10,329 nt of DNA from CAZRIE01 sp964600075 (lineage in GTDB: Bacteria; Bacteroidota; Bacteroidia; Flavobacteriales; Flavobacteriaceae). The position numbers and the translations under genes were made by a program. Shown here in pieces: positions 1-6,517 of the stretch. Position 1 is the stretch's first letter. Each line of letters begins with the position of its first letter. The stretch covers positions 1 to 10,329 of the forward strand of contig CAZRIE010000139.1 of assembly GCA_964600075.1 (NCBI GenBank), given 5' to 3'. The notes beneath the pieces are model-generated. The model was not told the origin of the DNA and made no database searches. It saw only the letters and a program-made list of their open reading frames with translations.

Positions 1-43
1 TTCTATCACGTATTATTTAATTTTTCGACCAATTCATTTCAAT
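1..43 (-). pseudogene. Relic of a DEAD-box helicase 3' end
   Basis: These 43 bases align with bases 2159-2202 inside the helicase gene at 2128-3441, with three substitutions and one missing base (40 of 44 positions identical). Read on the minus strand, the relic gives NELVEKLNNT, matching NELVKKLNNT near the helicase C-terminus. Two consecutive stops (TGA, TAG) then stand where the intact gene has Arg426 and Leu427, and a one-base deletion falls in the codon for Ala415. Similarity ends abruptly at base 43. The piece may continue beyond the left edge of the window. It is too short and too damaged to be functional. It is either debris from a partial duplication or the remains of a second, diverged DbpA-tailed helicase gene. 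Confidence 0.65.
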
Positions 44-114
44 AGAAATAATTAGATAGTACTTTGGTCAGATCACGTTAATCTACGGGGTAGGCAGAAC
101 GCATTAAAAACAAT

Positions 115-417
115 ATGTTTTCAAAAAAAATCGATTATTTCTCGAAGTCTTCAGCTATCTTTTTGTGGTTATTTTGGCAACATCTTTACAAGTGTTACGA
201 TATTACTATGAAGTTCCTTTACTGATATGGGATTACCACGTCTTTTCTTTTATCAGAAAAAAAAGCACTTATTCTTCAAGATCCTTTTGAGAACAAGCCC
301 AATGACACGAACAGGAAGAGCATCTCGAAAAGTATTGAAATAAACATCAGCAATTTGCTAGGCCAGCCCTCTAGTAGTCAAAGCACTAAGTCAATAAAAA
401 ATTTCTTTGTTTCATGA
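115..417 (+). pseudogene. Broken bestrophin-family (UPF0187) channel gene
   Basis: The last 45 codons (from base 280) begin DPFENKPNDT and continue with SIEINISNLLGQ. This matches my memory of the conserved bestrophin C-terminus (DPFENxPxDT, then R-TIEINL-QMLGE). The stretch just before it, EKKALILQ, also fits. Intact members are membrane anion channels of roughly 280-310 residues; here only about 100 codons remain. An ATG at 115-117 opens the same frame as the C-terminus but meets TGA at 223-225. A different frame (about 130-250) reads as hydrophobic LFVVILATSLQVLRYYYEV, which could be the family's N-terminal membrane segment, so at least one frameshift and a large internal deletion are likely. 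The C-terminal match is the solid part; the N-terminal boundary at 115 is a guess. Confidence 0.55.
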
Positions 418-570
418 TTAAAAAGACGGATTGTTATCAAAACGAGGGTGTTTTTTTGGCTACAGCGGCTATCTTCAGGGCATTGTTGTATCAATATCCA
501 ATTTATTAAATTGAAATTTTACCCATAGGTTGTTTTACGAGTAAGACTCGAATGAAATTGTCCTAAAACA
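418..570. other. Non-coding spacer after the bestrophin relic
   Basis: No convincing reading frame is seen on either strand between the bestrophin relic and the terminator at 571-602. With the relics at 1-417, everything left of the outer-membrane protein gene is gene-free sequence that looks like decayed genes. A GGGTG-plus-T-run at about 446-457 echoes the right arm of the terminator downstream but has no matching left arm nearby. Confidence 0.4.
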
Positions 571-602
571 AAAACACCCAAGAAAATACCTGGGTGTTTT
601 TT
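571..602 (-). terminator. Bidirectional rho-independent terminator
   Basis: AAAACACCCA (571-580) pairs perfectly with TGGGTGTTTT (591-600) around a 10-base loop. On the minus strand the stem is followed by T-rich sequence (TGTTTT), so it ends the lipoprotein/outer-membrane protein operon about 60 bases past its last stop. On the plus strand it ends in six Ts and would also stop transcripts from the bestrophin relic. Confidence 0.85.
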
Positions 603-661
603 GAAATCTTAAAATAGCTAATACAAAGTTGCATCAACTAGCCTGTAAAGGCAAATGGTAG

Positions 662-1288
662 CTAGTACGACCAATAAAGACCTACTCCAATAGATACATG
701 TTGAAGGCCATCAATACGAAAACCATCATTTTTATTCGTAGAATAACTATAGGCAACATAAGCTTGTAAACCCATGCTGTAATCCAATTCATACTGAAAC
801 CCTAGTTCAGGTCGCACTAAAAACCCCCAATTGTTTTCTTCGATAACATAAATATTGAAGAACGATTCTTGCTGCGAATACATCGTACCTACCCCTAGGC
901 CTGCATATGGCTTGAACTCGGCAGATTGATCTAAAAAATAATAGCCATTAGCCGTAATCGGAAGTTCAAAAACTTTCCGCACCATGTCGGTAAATACCGC
1001 TCTAGAACCATCGGGAGTTTCATATAATCGTTGATCGACATTTTGTCGGTATGAATTCCAACCGGTCGAAACGCCCCAGGCCCAATTGGCGTCTAGTAAA
1101 TTACGATACTCAAAACGAAACCCACTAAAACTAACTTTGTCAATATAATCAGAAGTAGGAATGGCTATATCCCAGCTTACCAAAAATTGATTGTGATCAA
1201 GAAACGGGACTTGTGTTCTTTCTTCTTGCCCAGTGGCCGAAGCACAAAAAATGAGGCCCAAAACAAATGTATATGTGTACTTTCTCAT
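662..1288 (-). CDS. Outer-membrane beta-barrel protein, porin-family-like
   Basis: The 208-residue protein begins with a Sec signal peptide (KYTYTFVLGLIFCASATG, probable cleavage before Gln21). The mature part shows alternating hydrophobic and polar strands rich in Tyr, Phe and Trp, glycine-rich turns (PYAGLGVGTMYS, GFLVRPELGFQYEL), and a last strand ending in an aromatic residue (GVGLYWSY), the usual signal for outer-membrane assembly. Length and pattern suit a small eight-stranded barrel of the OmpW/OmpX-like 'outer membrane beta-barrel domain' type. No ligand or function can be read from it. It starts 5 bases after the stop of the DUF4136 lipoprotein gene, so the two are almost certainly co-transcribed, and the terminator at 571-602 follows. 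The start at 1288 is chosen because the signal peptide begins directly there. Confidence 0.85.
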   Translation of the reverse strand: MRKYTYTFVLGLIFCASATGQEERTQVPFLDHNQFLVSWDIAIPTSDYIDKVSFSGFRFEYRNLLDANWAWGVSTGWNSYRQNVDQRLYETPDGSRAVFTDMVRKVFELPITANGYYFLDQSAEFKPYAGLGVGTMYSQQESFFNIYVIEENNWGFLVRPELGFQYELDYSMGLQAYVAYSYSTNKNDGFRIDGLQHVSIGVGLYWSY

Positions 1289-1293
1289 GTTGT

Positions 1294-1926
1294 TTAGTTT
1301 TGTAGTAAGTAAGTTGATTGTTTGTACGCTTGGTCTATTCCCTTAAGCGCCCTGTCTACATTGGTATCTCCGCTACTGCTCAAAACTCCGAACAAGGTTG
1401 CGGTCCAAACTGCATTTAAATTTGTAGTCTCATCTGTATTTACCAGGTCAACCATATCAATGGTAAGGCTACCTGTGTTATACGAATAATACCCACAGTA
1501 AGGATAATAATAACCGTATCCGGGATATCCCCACCATCCGCCTCCAGGGTACCCAGGGTAACCACCCCACCATCCGGTACATGCACCACCGACGTTTGTG
1601 ATTTTAACTACCGCAGGTACCAGGCCCAAAGAAGGATTTTGATCTCGTTCAACAAAAGTATACCCAAGACCGTTCATATTTTCTTTGATCTTGTTGACGA
1701 TTTCAAGGGCGTCCGGACCTACCAAAATAGAATCATTTCTATCGTCGGTAATGTTTGGAATGGTATCAGAGATATGATACGTCATAAAGTTTTGAAAGTC
1801 AGCTTGCAAGTCTCGATCGGAAGCCACCACCAAATCTGAAGACAGACTATTTTGCTCTGGGTCTGAATAACAAGAGGCTGCCAAGGCAACGACTGCTATT
1901 AAAGCAATTAATTTAAGTTTTTTCAT
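1294..1926 (-). CDS. DUF4136-family lipoprotein with Gly/Tyr-rich insert
   Basis: A 210-residue lipoprotein: a basic start (MKKLK), a hydrophobic stretch and the lipobox LAASC with the lipidated Cys at 19. The body fits DUF4136: an N-terminal ADFQNFMTYHI segment, a central helix (DALEIVNKIKENMNGLGY), a strand with DQNPSLGLVPAVVKITN, and a C-terminal GSLTIDMVDLVN strand followed by a Trp-containing NAVWTATLFG segment. Between strands, about residues 113-149, lies an insert made almost only of Gly, Tyr, Pro and Trp (GGYPGYPGGGWWGYPGYGYY) with Cys116 and Cys144, which could form a disulfide. The family has no established biochemical role; members are periplasm-facing lipoproteins. It is first in a two-gene operon with the barrel protein, so the two may act together at the outer membrane, which is inference from position only. 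Confidence 0.85.
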   Translation of the reverse strand: MKKLKLIALIAVVALAASCYSDPEQNSLSSDLVVASDRDLQADFQNFMTYHISDTIPNITDDRNDSILVGPDALEIVNKIKENMNGLGYTFVERDQNPSLGLVPAVVKITNVGGACTGWWGGYPGYPGGGWWGYPGYGYYYPYCGYYSYNTGSLTIDMVDLVNTDETTNLNAVWTATLFGVLSSSGDTNVDRALKGIDQAYKQSTYLLQN

Positions 1927-1965
1927 AATGTTATCTAATTTTAAGATTAAAGCAATTTGTAGGAA

Positions 1966-1990
1966 ATAGCTTTATAAAGCTGAAAGCTAT
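1966..1990 (-). promoter_or_regulatory. Hairpin in the 5' leader of the lipoprotein operon
   Basis: ATAGCTTT (1966-1973) and AAAGCTAT (1983-1990) can pair. The overlapping 14-base perfect palindrome AGCTTTATAAAGCT lies at 1968-1981. It sits between the proposed promoter (2018-2048) and the lipoprotein start (1926), so it would be in the untranslated leader. It could affect RNA stability or be a protein-binding site; neither is shown. Confidence 0.35.
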
Positions 1991-2017
1991 CACCGTTTAA
2001 GCAAATTTTTAAGTTTG

Positions 2018-2048
2018 CAAAAGTACATAATATTTATTCAAATTTCAA
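2018..2048 (-). promoter_or_regulatory. Bacteroidetes-type promoter of the lipoprotein/barrel operon
   Basis: On the minus strand, TACTTTTG (2025-2018) matches the -7 consensus TAnnTTTG exactly. ATTG lies about 20 bases upstream as the -33 element (about 2048-2045). Transcription would begin near 2010-2014, leaving a leader of about 85 bases. A direct repeat of GGTAACTT at about 2070 and 2080 lies just upstream. Confidence 0.55.
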
Positions 2049-2127
2049 TGTACTTAGGATTACAAATCAGGTAACTTACGGTAACTTTTAGACTGCTATT
2101 TTTCAAAAAATTAGCGAAAGTATACTC

Positions 2128-3441
2128 CTAAACTACCGTTACACGAACCTTTTTCTTTTTCAATCGCGTATTATTTAATTTTTTGACCAATTCATTTGCA
2201 ATCGTGAGCGGAACGGCAACAAATGCACAATCCTGTTTTAATTCAATGATGCCTAATTGGTCTTTGTTGATTGCACCTTGTTTAAAAAATAAGCCAGCGA
2301 TATCGCCTTTTGAGATTTTATCTTTTCTTCCTCCTGAAATAAATAGGGTTTTCCAAAATTGTTTTTTATGGGGCGCTTTTTTAGAAATATCTAACGGTTT
2401 ATCTTTTTTGATAAACTCGGGCAACCGCTCCTTTTCCCATTGCAGAACATAGGCTGTACCTTTTGCATTTACACGAGCTGTTCGACCATTTCTGTGAGTA
2501 AACTCTTCTACAGTTCTAGGAAGTTCGTAATGAATGATATATTTCATTTCTGGAATGTCGATACCCCTTGCCGCTAAATCAGTAGCGATAAGTACTTGGC
2601 AGGTGCCGTTTCTAAATTTAATTAAAGAACGTTCTCGGTCTCTTTGCTCCATACCACCAGAAAAACAAGCGTAATTGATGCCATTTTTATCCAAATACGC
2701 ACGCACTTGTTCAATACTGTCTTTGAAATTACAAAAAATGATTCCGGGTTCATTGCCGATGTGAAGCAACAAACCTACTAGGGTCTGCAACTTATTTTTG
2801 TCAGCTGCAACCACAGTTTTAATGGCGAGTTTAGATACTTTTTTGTCTTTTAAGTAATTGATAATCGTAGGTTGATCTAATCGCACAAAACCGGGAATTT
2901 CAACACCCTGTGTCGCCGAGGTCAAAATGCGTTTGTTCAAATGAGGTAATTGTTTTATGATGGCTCTCATTTCTGTCTCAAAACCTGTTTCTAACGACTT
3001 ATCAAACTCATCCAATATGAGTGTTTTAATACGTGTTTTTGAAATACGGTCGTTGCTAAAATGATCTACAATCCTGCCCGGTGTTCCTATTAAAATGGCC
3101 GGAATATGTTTTAATTCGATTTTATCTTTAGACATGGGTCTGCCACCATAAACCGCATTTACCTTAAAACCTGAACCCATATTTCGAACTACTTGTTCAA
3201 TTTGTATGGCAAGTTCTCGAGAAGGCACGAGAATCAACACCTGTATTTGAGTACATTCTGCATCCAATGTTTCAATAATAGGCAATAGAAAAGCCAAAGT
3301 CTTGCCTGTGCCCGTTGGGGAAAGAAGAACTGTATTCGTCGTTTTTTCAATGACGGCGATGGCTTCCTCTTGCATTGGATTCAATGCAGTTATTTTTAAT
3401 TTTTCTAAAATATCTTGTTGTTTTCGAATGCTATTGGCCAT
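2128..3441 (-). CDS. DEAD-box RNA helicase with DbpA-like RNA-binding tail
   Basis: A 437-residue cytoplasmic ATP-dependent RNA helicase. Helicase motifs in order: Q motif around NPMQEEA (21-27), motif I SPTGTGKT (41-48), Ia PSRELA (73-78), Ib TPGR (120-123), motif II DEFD (144-147, not DEAD), III TSAT (174-177), IV IIFC (234-237), V ATDLAARGID (286-295) and VI HRNGRTAR (316-323). Residues about 364-436 (KTLFISGGRKDKISKGDI and following) fit the DbpA RNA-binding domain, which in E. coli DbpA directs the enzyme to 23S rRNA hairpin 92 during large-subunit assembly. A ribosome-assembly role is therefore a reasonable inference. Phe in motif II keeps both acidic residues and so should still allow ATP hydrolysis; I recall this variant in Bacteroidetes relatives. 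It starts 5 bases after the upstream helicase gene ends, so the pair is one operon. No clear terminator follows. Confidence 0.92.
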   Translation of the reverse strand: MANSIRKQQDILEKLKITALNPMQEEAIAVIEKTTNTVLLSPTGTGKTLAFLLPIIETLDAECTQIQVLILVPSRELAIQIEQVVRNMGSGFKVNAVYGGRPMSKDKIELKHIPAILIGTPGRIVDHFSNDRISKTRIKTLILDEFDKSLETGFETEMRAIIKQLPHLNKRILTSATQGVEIPGFVRLDQPTIINYLKDKKVSKLAIKTVVAADKNKLQTLVGLLLHIGNEPGIIFCNFKDSIEQVRAYLDKNGINYACFSGGMEQRDRERSLIKFRNGTCQVLIATDLAARGIDIPEMKYIIHYELPRTVEEFTHRNGRTARVNAKGTAYVLQWEKERLPEFIKKDKPLDISKKAPHKKQFWKTLFISGGRKDKISKGDIAGLFFKQGAINKDQLGIIELKQDCAFVAVPLTIANELVKKLNNTRLKKKKVRVTVV

Positions 3442-3446
3442 TGGTG

Positions 3447-4778
3447 TTACTTCTTTTTGGAAACCGTTGTTTTTGAATTCGTAGCCGTGCTCTTCGTTAC
3501 GTGGTCGGCTAGCACTTTTTCCATCAACTCTTCTTTCGTTAAATGATGAAATAGGATTTTTATTTTTTCTTTAGTTTCCTCAGAAACGTTTCTGTTTGGC
3601 TTGGTCTTAAATATTTTTTTAGCCCACAACACCAAATTAGTTTCTTCCCTAGTTGCTGCGTCTTGCTTCTTGAATTCACTAAAAGTTATACCCAACTCCT
3701 TTTCAAAATCAGGAATATCTGTAACTTCATCTTGTTGTATGATACTTAAAGAGAGTCCCTTTGCTCCTGCCCTAGCCGTTCTGCCACTTCGGTGCACATA
3801 AGCTTCAAAAGTATCTGGCAGATGGTAATTCACAACGTACGAAGTTTCTTTAACATCAATGCCACGGGCGGCTAAATCGGTAGCTACTAGAATATCGATA
3901 AAGCCTTCCCTGAATTGCCCCATGATCCGGTCGCGTATCCCTTGGGTTAAGCTACCATGAATAGCGCCTGATGAGAATTTGTTTATGGCTAGTTTTTTCG
4001 CTAGTTTATTAACGGCTGCCTTGGTTTTACAGAAAATAATACCGCGCTCCCCTTCTTTGGTATTTAGAAAGTGAAGCAATACCTCTAGCTTTTCTATGGG
4101 TTCGACTACCACGTATTGATGATCGATACCTTGATGACCAAGCTTTGCCATATCTGCTTCAAGGTGCACCACATGTTTTGACATATAATTCTGCACCAAT
4201 TGTTTTACGGCGCCCGGCATGGTTGCTGTAAACAATAGCGTTCTTCTTGATTTGGGTATTTTGGCAACAATAATATCTAGATCTTTTTTTAATGCGCTTA
4301 CCATCTCATCAGCTTCATCTAAAACCAAATACTTTAAGTTTTGAATGCTGACGGATTTACGCTGGACTAAATCAATCAATCGCCCCGGAGTAGCTACTAG
4401 AATATGTGTTGCTTTTTTTAAGCGTTCTATTTGAGGTTTTATGGGAATACCTCCACAAACAGAAGCAATGGAAATAGACGGACAATGAGCACTAAAAGAC
4501 GTCAAGTTCGCATGAATTTGTTGTCCTAATTCTCTCGTAGGGGCTAATACTAATGCCTGTACTTCGGTATTTTCTGGATCGATTAATTGCAGTAGCGGCA
4601 ACCCGAATGCTGCAGTTTTGCCTGTTCCCGTTTTCGCCAAAGCAACGACATCTTCTTTTTGGTGTAAGAGTATAGGAATCGTTTTCTTTTGAATATCTGT
4701 GGGAATGGAGATATTTAAATCGACTAAACTTTGTAGTATTTGTTCGTTAATTCCTAAATCGGAGAACTGTTTTGACAT
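3447..4778 (-). CDS. DEAD-box RNA helicase, RhlE/CsdA-like core
   Basis: A 443-residue helicase with all canonical motifs: F..LG start (residues 5-9), IQKKTIP Q-motif region (29-35), motif I AKTGTGKT (48-55), PTREL (80-84), TPGR (130-133), DEAD (154-157), TAT (184-186), IIFC (247-250), ATDLAARGID (299-308) and HRSGRTAR (329-336). The C-terminal 100 residues hold a basic helical region and end in a Lys/Thr/Ser-rich tail (TNSKTTVSKKK), typical of non-specific RNA contacts. No DbpA-type domain is seen, unlike its operon partner. Enzymes like this unwind RNA duplexes in ribosome assembly, mRNA decay and cold adaptation; which of these applies cannot be told. It is the first gene of the helicase pair. 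The ATG at 4778 is supported by the family-typical N-terminus starting at once. Confidence 0.92.
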   Translation of the reverse strand: MSKQFSDLGINEQILQSLVDLNISIPTDIQKKTIPILLHQKEDVVALAKTGTGKTAAFGLPLLQLIDPENTEVQALVLAPTRELGQQIHANLTSFSAHCPSISIASVCGGIPIKPQIERLKKATHILVATPGRLIDLVQRKSVSIQNLKYLVLDEADEMVSALKKDLDIIVAKIPKSRRTLLFTATMPGAVKQLVQNYMSKHVVHLEADMAKLGHQGIDHQYVVVEPIEKLEVLLHFLNTKEGERGIIFCKTKAAVNKLAKKLAINKFSSGAIHGSLTQGIRDRIMGQFREGFIDILVATDLAARGIDVKETSYVVNYHLPDTFEAYVHRSGRTARAGAKGLSLSIIQQDEVTDIPDFEKELGITFSEFKKQDAATREETNLVLWAKKIFKTKPNRNVSEETKEKIKILFHHLTKEELMEKVLADHVTKSTATNSKTTVSKKK

Positions 4779-4805
4779 AAAATAGATTTAAGTAAAGATA
4801 GGTAC

Positions 4806-4825
4806 ACGAAATGCGAGAATTTCGT
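4806..4825 (-). promoter_or_regulatory. Small hairpin upstream of the helicase operon
   Basis: ACGAAAT (4806-4812) and ATTTCGT (4819-4825) pair perfectly around a 6-base loop, about 28 bases before the helicase ATG. It would lie in the leader or at the promoter. I could not find a good TAnnTTTG promoter match here; TATCTTTA at 4800-4793 is close but sits too near the ATG and lacks a -33 partner. Role unknown. Confidence 0.3.
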
Positions 4826-4846
4826 AAATGGGTGTGTGAATTCCTT

Positions 4847-4903
4847 TTTAAAAAGAGAATGAAAAAGTAATCATCAGGTGGCAATCAGAAATTACTTTTC
4901 ATT
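4847..4903 (-). terminator. AT-rich hairpin terminator after the J-KTSC gene
   Basis: AATGAAAAAGTAAT (4858-4871) pairs with ATTACTTTTCATT (4891-4903) with one bulged A and a 19-base loop. The right arm abuts the stop codon of the J-KTSC gene. Reading on the minus strand, the hairpin is followed by CTCTTTTT (the T run lies in the 12-base palindrome CTTTTTAAAAAG at about 4848-4857). The stem is weak in G and C, so it could alternatively be an mRNA 3'-end stabiliser. Confidence 0.5.
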
Positions 4904-5362
4904 TTACGCCTCTTGTAACGTACGTTTTGATTTTCTGTAGGTAAAGTTAGGATAGATGGCGCGTTTAGCGAAACGATTCAATTTATTAGAATTAACCATC
5001 TTCATATATATGGGCTTCGTGACCCCAAAATACTCGTAAGTCGTTCCATCTAAAAAGGTAATTTCTAGTAGTAAACCTTTGTGAACGTAATCTGCTATTC
5101 CAGAATTTGTTATGGTTTCGGTATAGGCTTCTAAGTTTGCTGCTATGGTTTCAGGGGCTATACTCACCAAAAAATGATAACCATTAATTATATTACGGCT
5201 ATTTACCTCGGCCTCTTCACGTTTAGAATCGCCTTCTTGAAACTTATCAGGATGCCATTCTTTTACCAAATTACGGTAACGCGTTTTCAGTATTTTAAGA
5301 TCGAGCTCTTTTTCAATACCAAATAATTTTTTATATTGACTTATGCGCTTCATAGACCCCAT
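4904..5362 (-). CDS. J-domain protein with C-terminal KTSC domain
   Basis: The 152-residue cytoplasmic protein has two parts. Residues about 9-65 form a J domain with the HPD triad at 37-39 in KEWHPDKF, flanked by helices (LKILKTRYRNLVKEW and REEAEVNSRNIINGYHFL); HPD is what stimulates Hsp70/DnaK ATPase activity. Residues about 89-145 resemble a KTSC domain (GLLLEITFLDGTTYEYFGV, Y..M......N.FAKRAIYPNF.YRK), a small fold also found appended to some lysyl-tRNA synthetases and possibly nucleic-acid binding. A DnaK co-chaperone acting on RNA or ribosome-related targets is plausible but inferred. Two in-frame ATGs exist, at 5362 and 5353. The second (MKRISQYKKLFG) starts nearer the domain, and no ribosome-binding site decides between them. 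It has its own terminator at 4847-4903. Confidence 0.8.
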   Translation of the reverse strand: MGSMKRISQYKKLFGIEKELDLKILKTRYRNLVKEWHPDKFQEGDSKREEAEVNSRNIINGYHFLVSIAPETIAANLEAYTETITNSGIADYVHKGLLLEITFLDGTTYEYFGVTKPIYMKMVNSNKLNRFAKRAIYPNFTYRKSKRTLQEA

Positions 5363-5620
5363 TTTTAGAAGCGGCGAAACTACACCTTTATTCTGAACCG
5401 CTTGACGTAAATACAGCGTTTTTTATTTTCCTAGAAATTGTCTGAATCAATTAGGCATGCTAAATGCCATAAGTTGCTGGTATTGCATTGATTTGCTTCG
5501 TTTTTCCATGCGTATAATTTAACAGAATTATTGCACCAACTTTCACCTTCGCAACTGAGCTTGTAAATGCATACAATTGTCACGACTCAACACCCCCTTT
5601 TAGAAATTAGTATTGGGCAC
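5363..5620. other. Spacer between J-KTSC gene and cold-shock terminator
   Basis: No supported gene. The promoter for the J-KTSC gene should be here, but I find no clear TAnnTTTG match. A minus-strand frame opening with GTG near 5583 runs about 47 codons with four Cys and three Trp, but it resembles no family I know and I do not call it. A short inverted repeat GGCAT/ATGCC lies at about 5453-5467. Confidence 0.4.
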
Positions 5621-5651
5621 AAAAAAACCCCATCACTGCTGATGGGGTTTT
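5621..5651 (-). terminator. Strong rho-independent terminator of the cold-shock gene
   Basis: AAAACCCCATCA (5624-5635) pairs perfectly with TGATGGGGTTTT (5640-5651) around a four-base loop. On the minus strand it is followed by a run of seven Ts (complement of 5621-5627), partly from the stem. It lies about 20 bases past the stop codon. Confidence 0.92.
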
Positions 5652-5673
5652 GTTAAACTTTAAAGTATATGTA

Positions 5674-5865
5674 TTAGATAACTTTTACGTTCACGGCATT
5701 TAATCCTTTGTTGCCTTCCTGTAGATCAAATTCAACTTCGTCACCTTCACGAATTTCGTCAACCAATCCAGAAATGTGTACAAAGTGATCTTTTTCAACA
5801 CCTTCTTCAGTTATAAAACCAAATCCTTTGGCGTCATTGAAAAATTTTACTGTTCCTTTACTCAT
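5674..5865 (-). CDS. cspA: Cold-shock domain protein (CspA family)
   Basis: A 63-residue single cold-shock domain, a five-stranded OB-fold that binds single-stranded RNA and DNA and acts as an RNA chaperone. It starts MSKGTVKFFNDAKGFGFI, with the RNP1 motif KGFGFI (13-18) and the RNP2-like motif DHFVHIS (26-32). The C-terminal strands EGDEVEFDL and LNAVNVKVI complete the fold. The open frame extends upstream to an ATG at 5937, which would add 24 residues (MLYVKKMVSYLHTNKYYYKF and so on). I reject that start because the domain begins at the inner ATG and because the likely promoter (5905-5934) lies inside the extension. It is monocistronic with its own promoter and terminator. It lies near two RNA helicases and a J-KTSC protein, a setting that fits cold or RNA-folding stress. 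Confidence 0.95.
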   Translation of the reverse strand: MSKGTVKFFNDAKGFGFITEEGVEKDHFVHISGLVDEIREGDEVEFDLQEGNKGLNAVNVKVI

Positions 5866-5904
5866 TGTAATGTAATTAAATTTATAATAATATTTATTAG
5901 TATG

Positions 5905-5934
5905 CAAATATGATACCATTTTTTTGACATACAA
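5905..5934 (-). promoter_or_regulatory. Probable promoter of the cold-shock gene
   Basis: On the minus strand, CATATTTG (5912-5905) matches the TAnnTTTG -7 element at all but one base, with TTG 19 bases upstream (5934-5932). Transcription would begin near 5898, giving an AT-only leader of about 33 bases before the ATG at 5865. This is much shorter than the long thermosensing leader of E. coli cspA. Confidence 0.45.
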
Positions 5935-6076
5935 CATTTTAATTGACTTCTTTTTAATTTATTATAAATAGAGGCCTTATGTATTCCTTTTTATTCCGTT
6001 TACATTTACGTACAGACCTTATCAATAGTACGATACACGCGTTCATGCACCGCGTTTCTCGGTGTCAGGCCCTTAC

Positions 6077-6094
6077 TCCCGATAGCTATCGGGA
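6077..6094. repeat. 18-base perfect palindrome
   Basis: TCCCGATAGCTATCGGGA is its own reverse complement. It sits in the middle of the spacer, away from any gene end. The core CCCGATAGCTATCGGG is, from memory, a recurrent intergenic element in flavobacterial genomes; that is recollection, not a search. With no loop it would form only a poor RNA hairpin and lacks a T run, so a terminator is unlikely. Confidence 0.6.
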
Positions 6095-6484
6095 TTGGGT
6101 TGCATAATACGTGTTTGTCCATTGATTGTTATTTTTTTTAATGGTATTCACGCATTTCCTGCGTCAAGGTCATTGCGTTTTTAGAAGAATCTTTTTACAC
6201 GCTACAGTTTTTGGCAGCTAGAGAATCTTTAAGAATTTAGGAGACCTCAAGTAGTGGCCTAGAAAGTTAATTACTAAACAAAGCCAGTATTGCGGCGGTT
6301 AAAAAAAATGAAAGGTCTTGTAGACCTCTCTATTAAGTTCTGTTCTACTTTTATCCGAAGCTCAAGTTATACATGCCTGTATATAGGTTTACGACTCTTG
6401 AAATTTTCCACACAAAATAGAACGTATTCAATGCAGGAGATAAAAACCATTCCGTTGTTATAAGCCTTATAAATTTTGCTCTAG

Positions 6485-6517
6485 TTTCGGGGCTTCGGAC
6501 AAAATTTGCTATATTTA
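6485..6517 (+). promoter_or_regulatory. Possible promoter of the EHP-repeat lipoprotein gene
   Basis: TATATTTA (6510-6517) matches TAnnTTTG except at the last base, with TTTC (6485-6488) 21 bases upstream in place of TTTG. The start codon is about 60 bases downstream. The position and spacing are right, but both boxes are imperfect. Confidence 0.35.

Noticed and set aside
5443..5583. Minus-strand frame of about 47 codons from a GTG, with four Cys and three Trp
   Set aside because: No recognisable family, a rare start codon and no ribosome-binding context; its length is within chance expectation.
5866..5937. Upstream in-frame extension of the cold-shock protein by 24 residues
   Set aside because: The cold-shock domain begins at the inner ATG, the extension is AT-driven (Tyr, Lys, Asn), and the likely promoter lies within it.
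6313..6327. Hairpin AGGTCT/AGACCT followed on the minus strand by a T run
   Set aside because: Only six base pairs, and no gene reads into it from the right on that strand, so it was not called a terminator.
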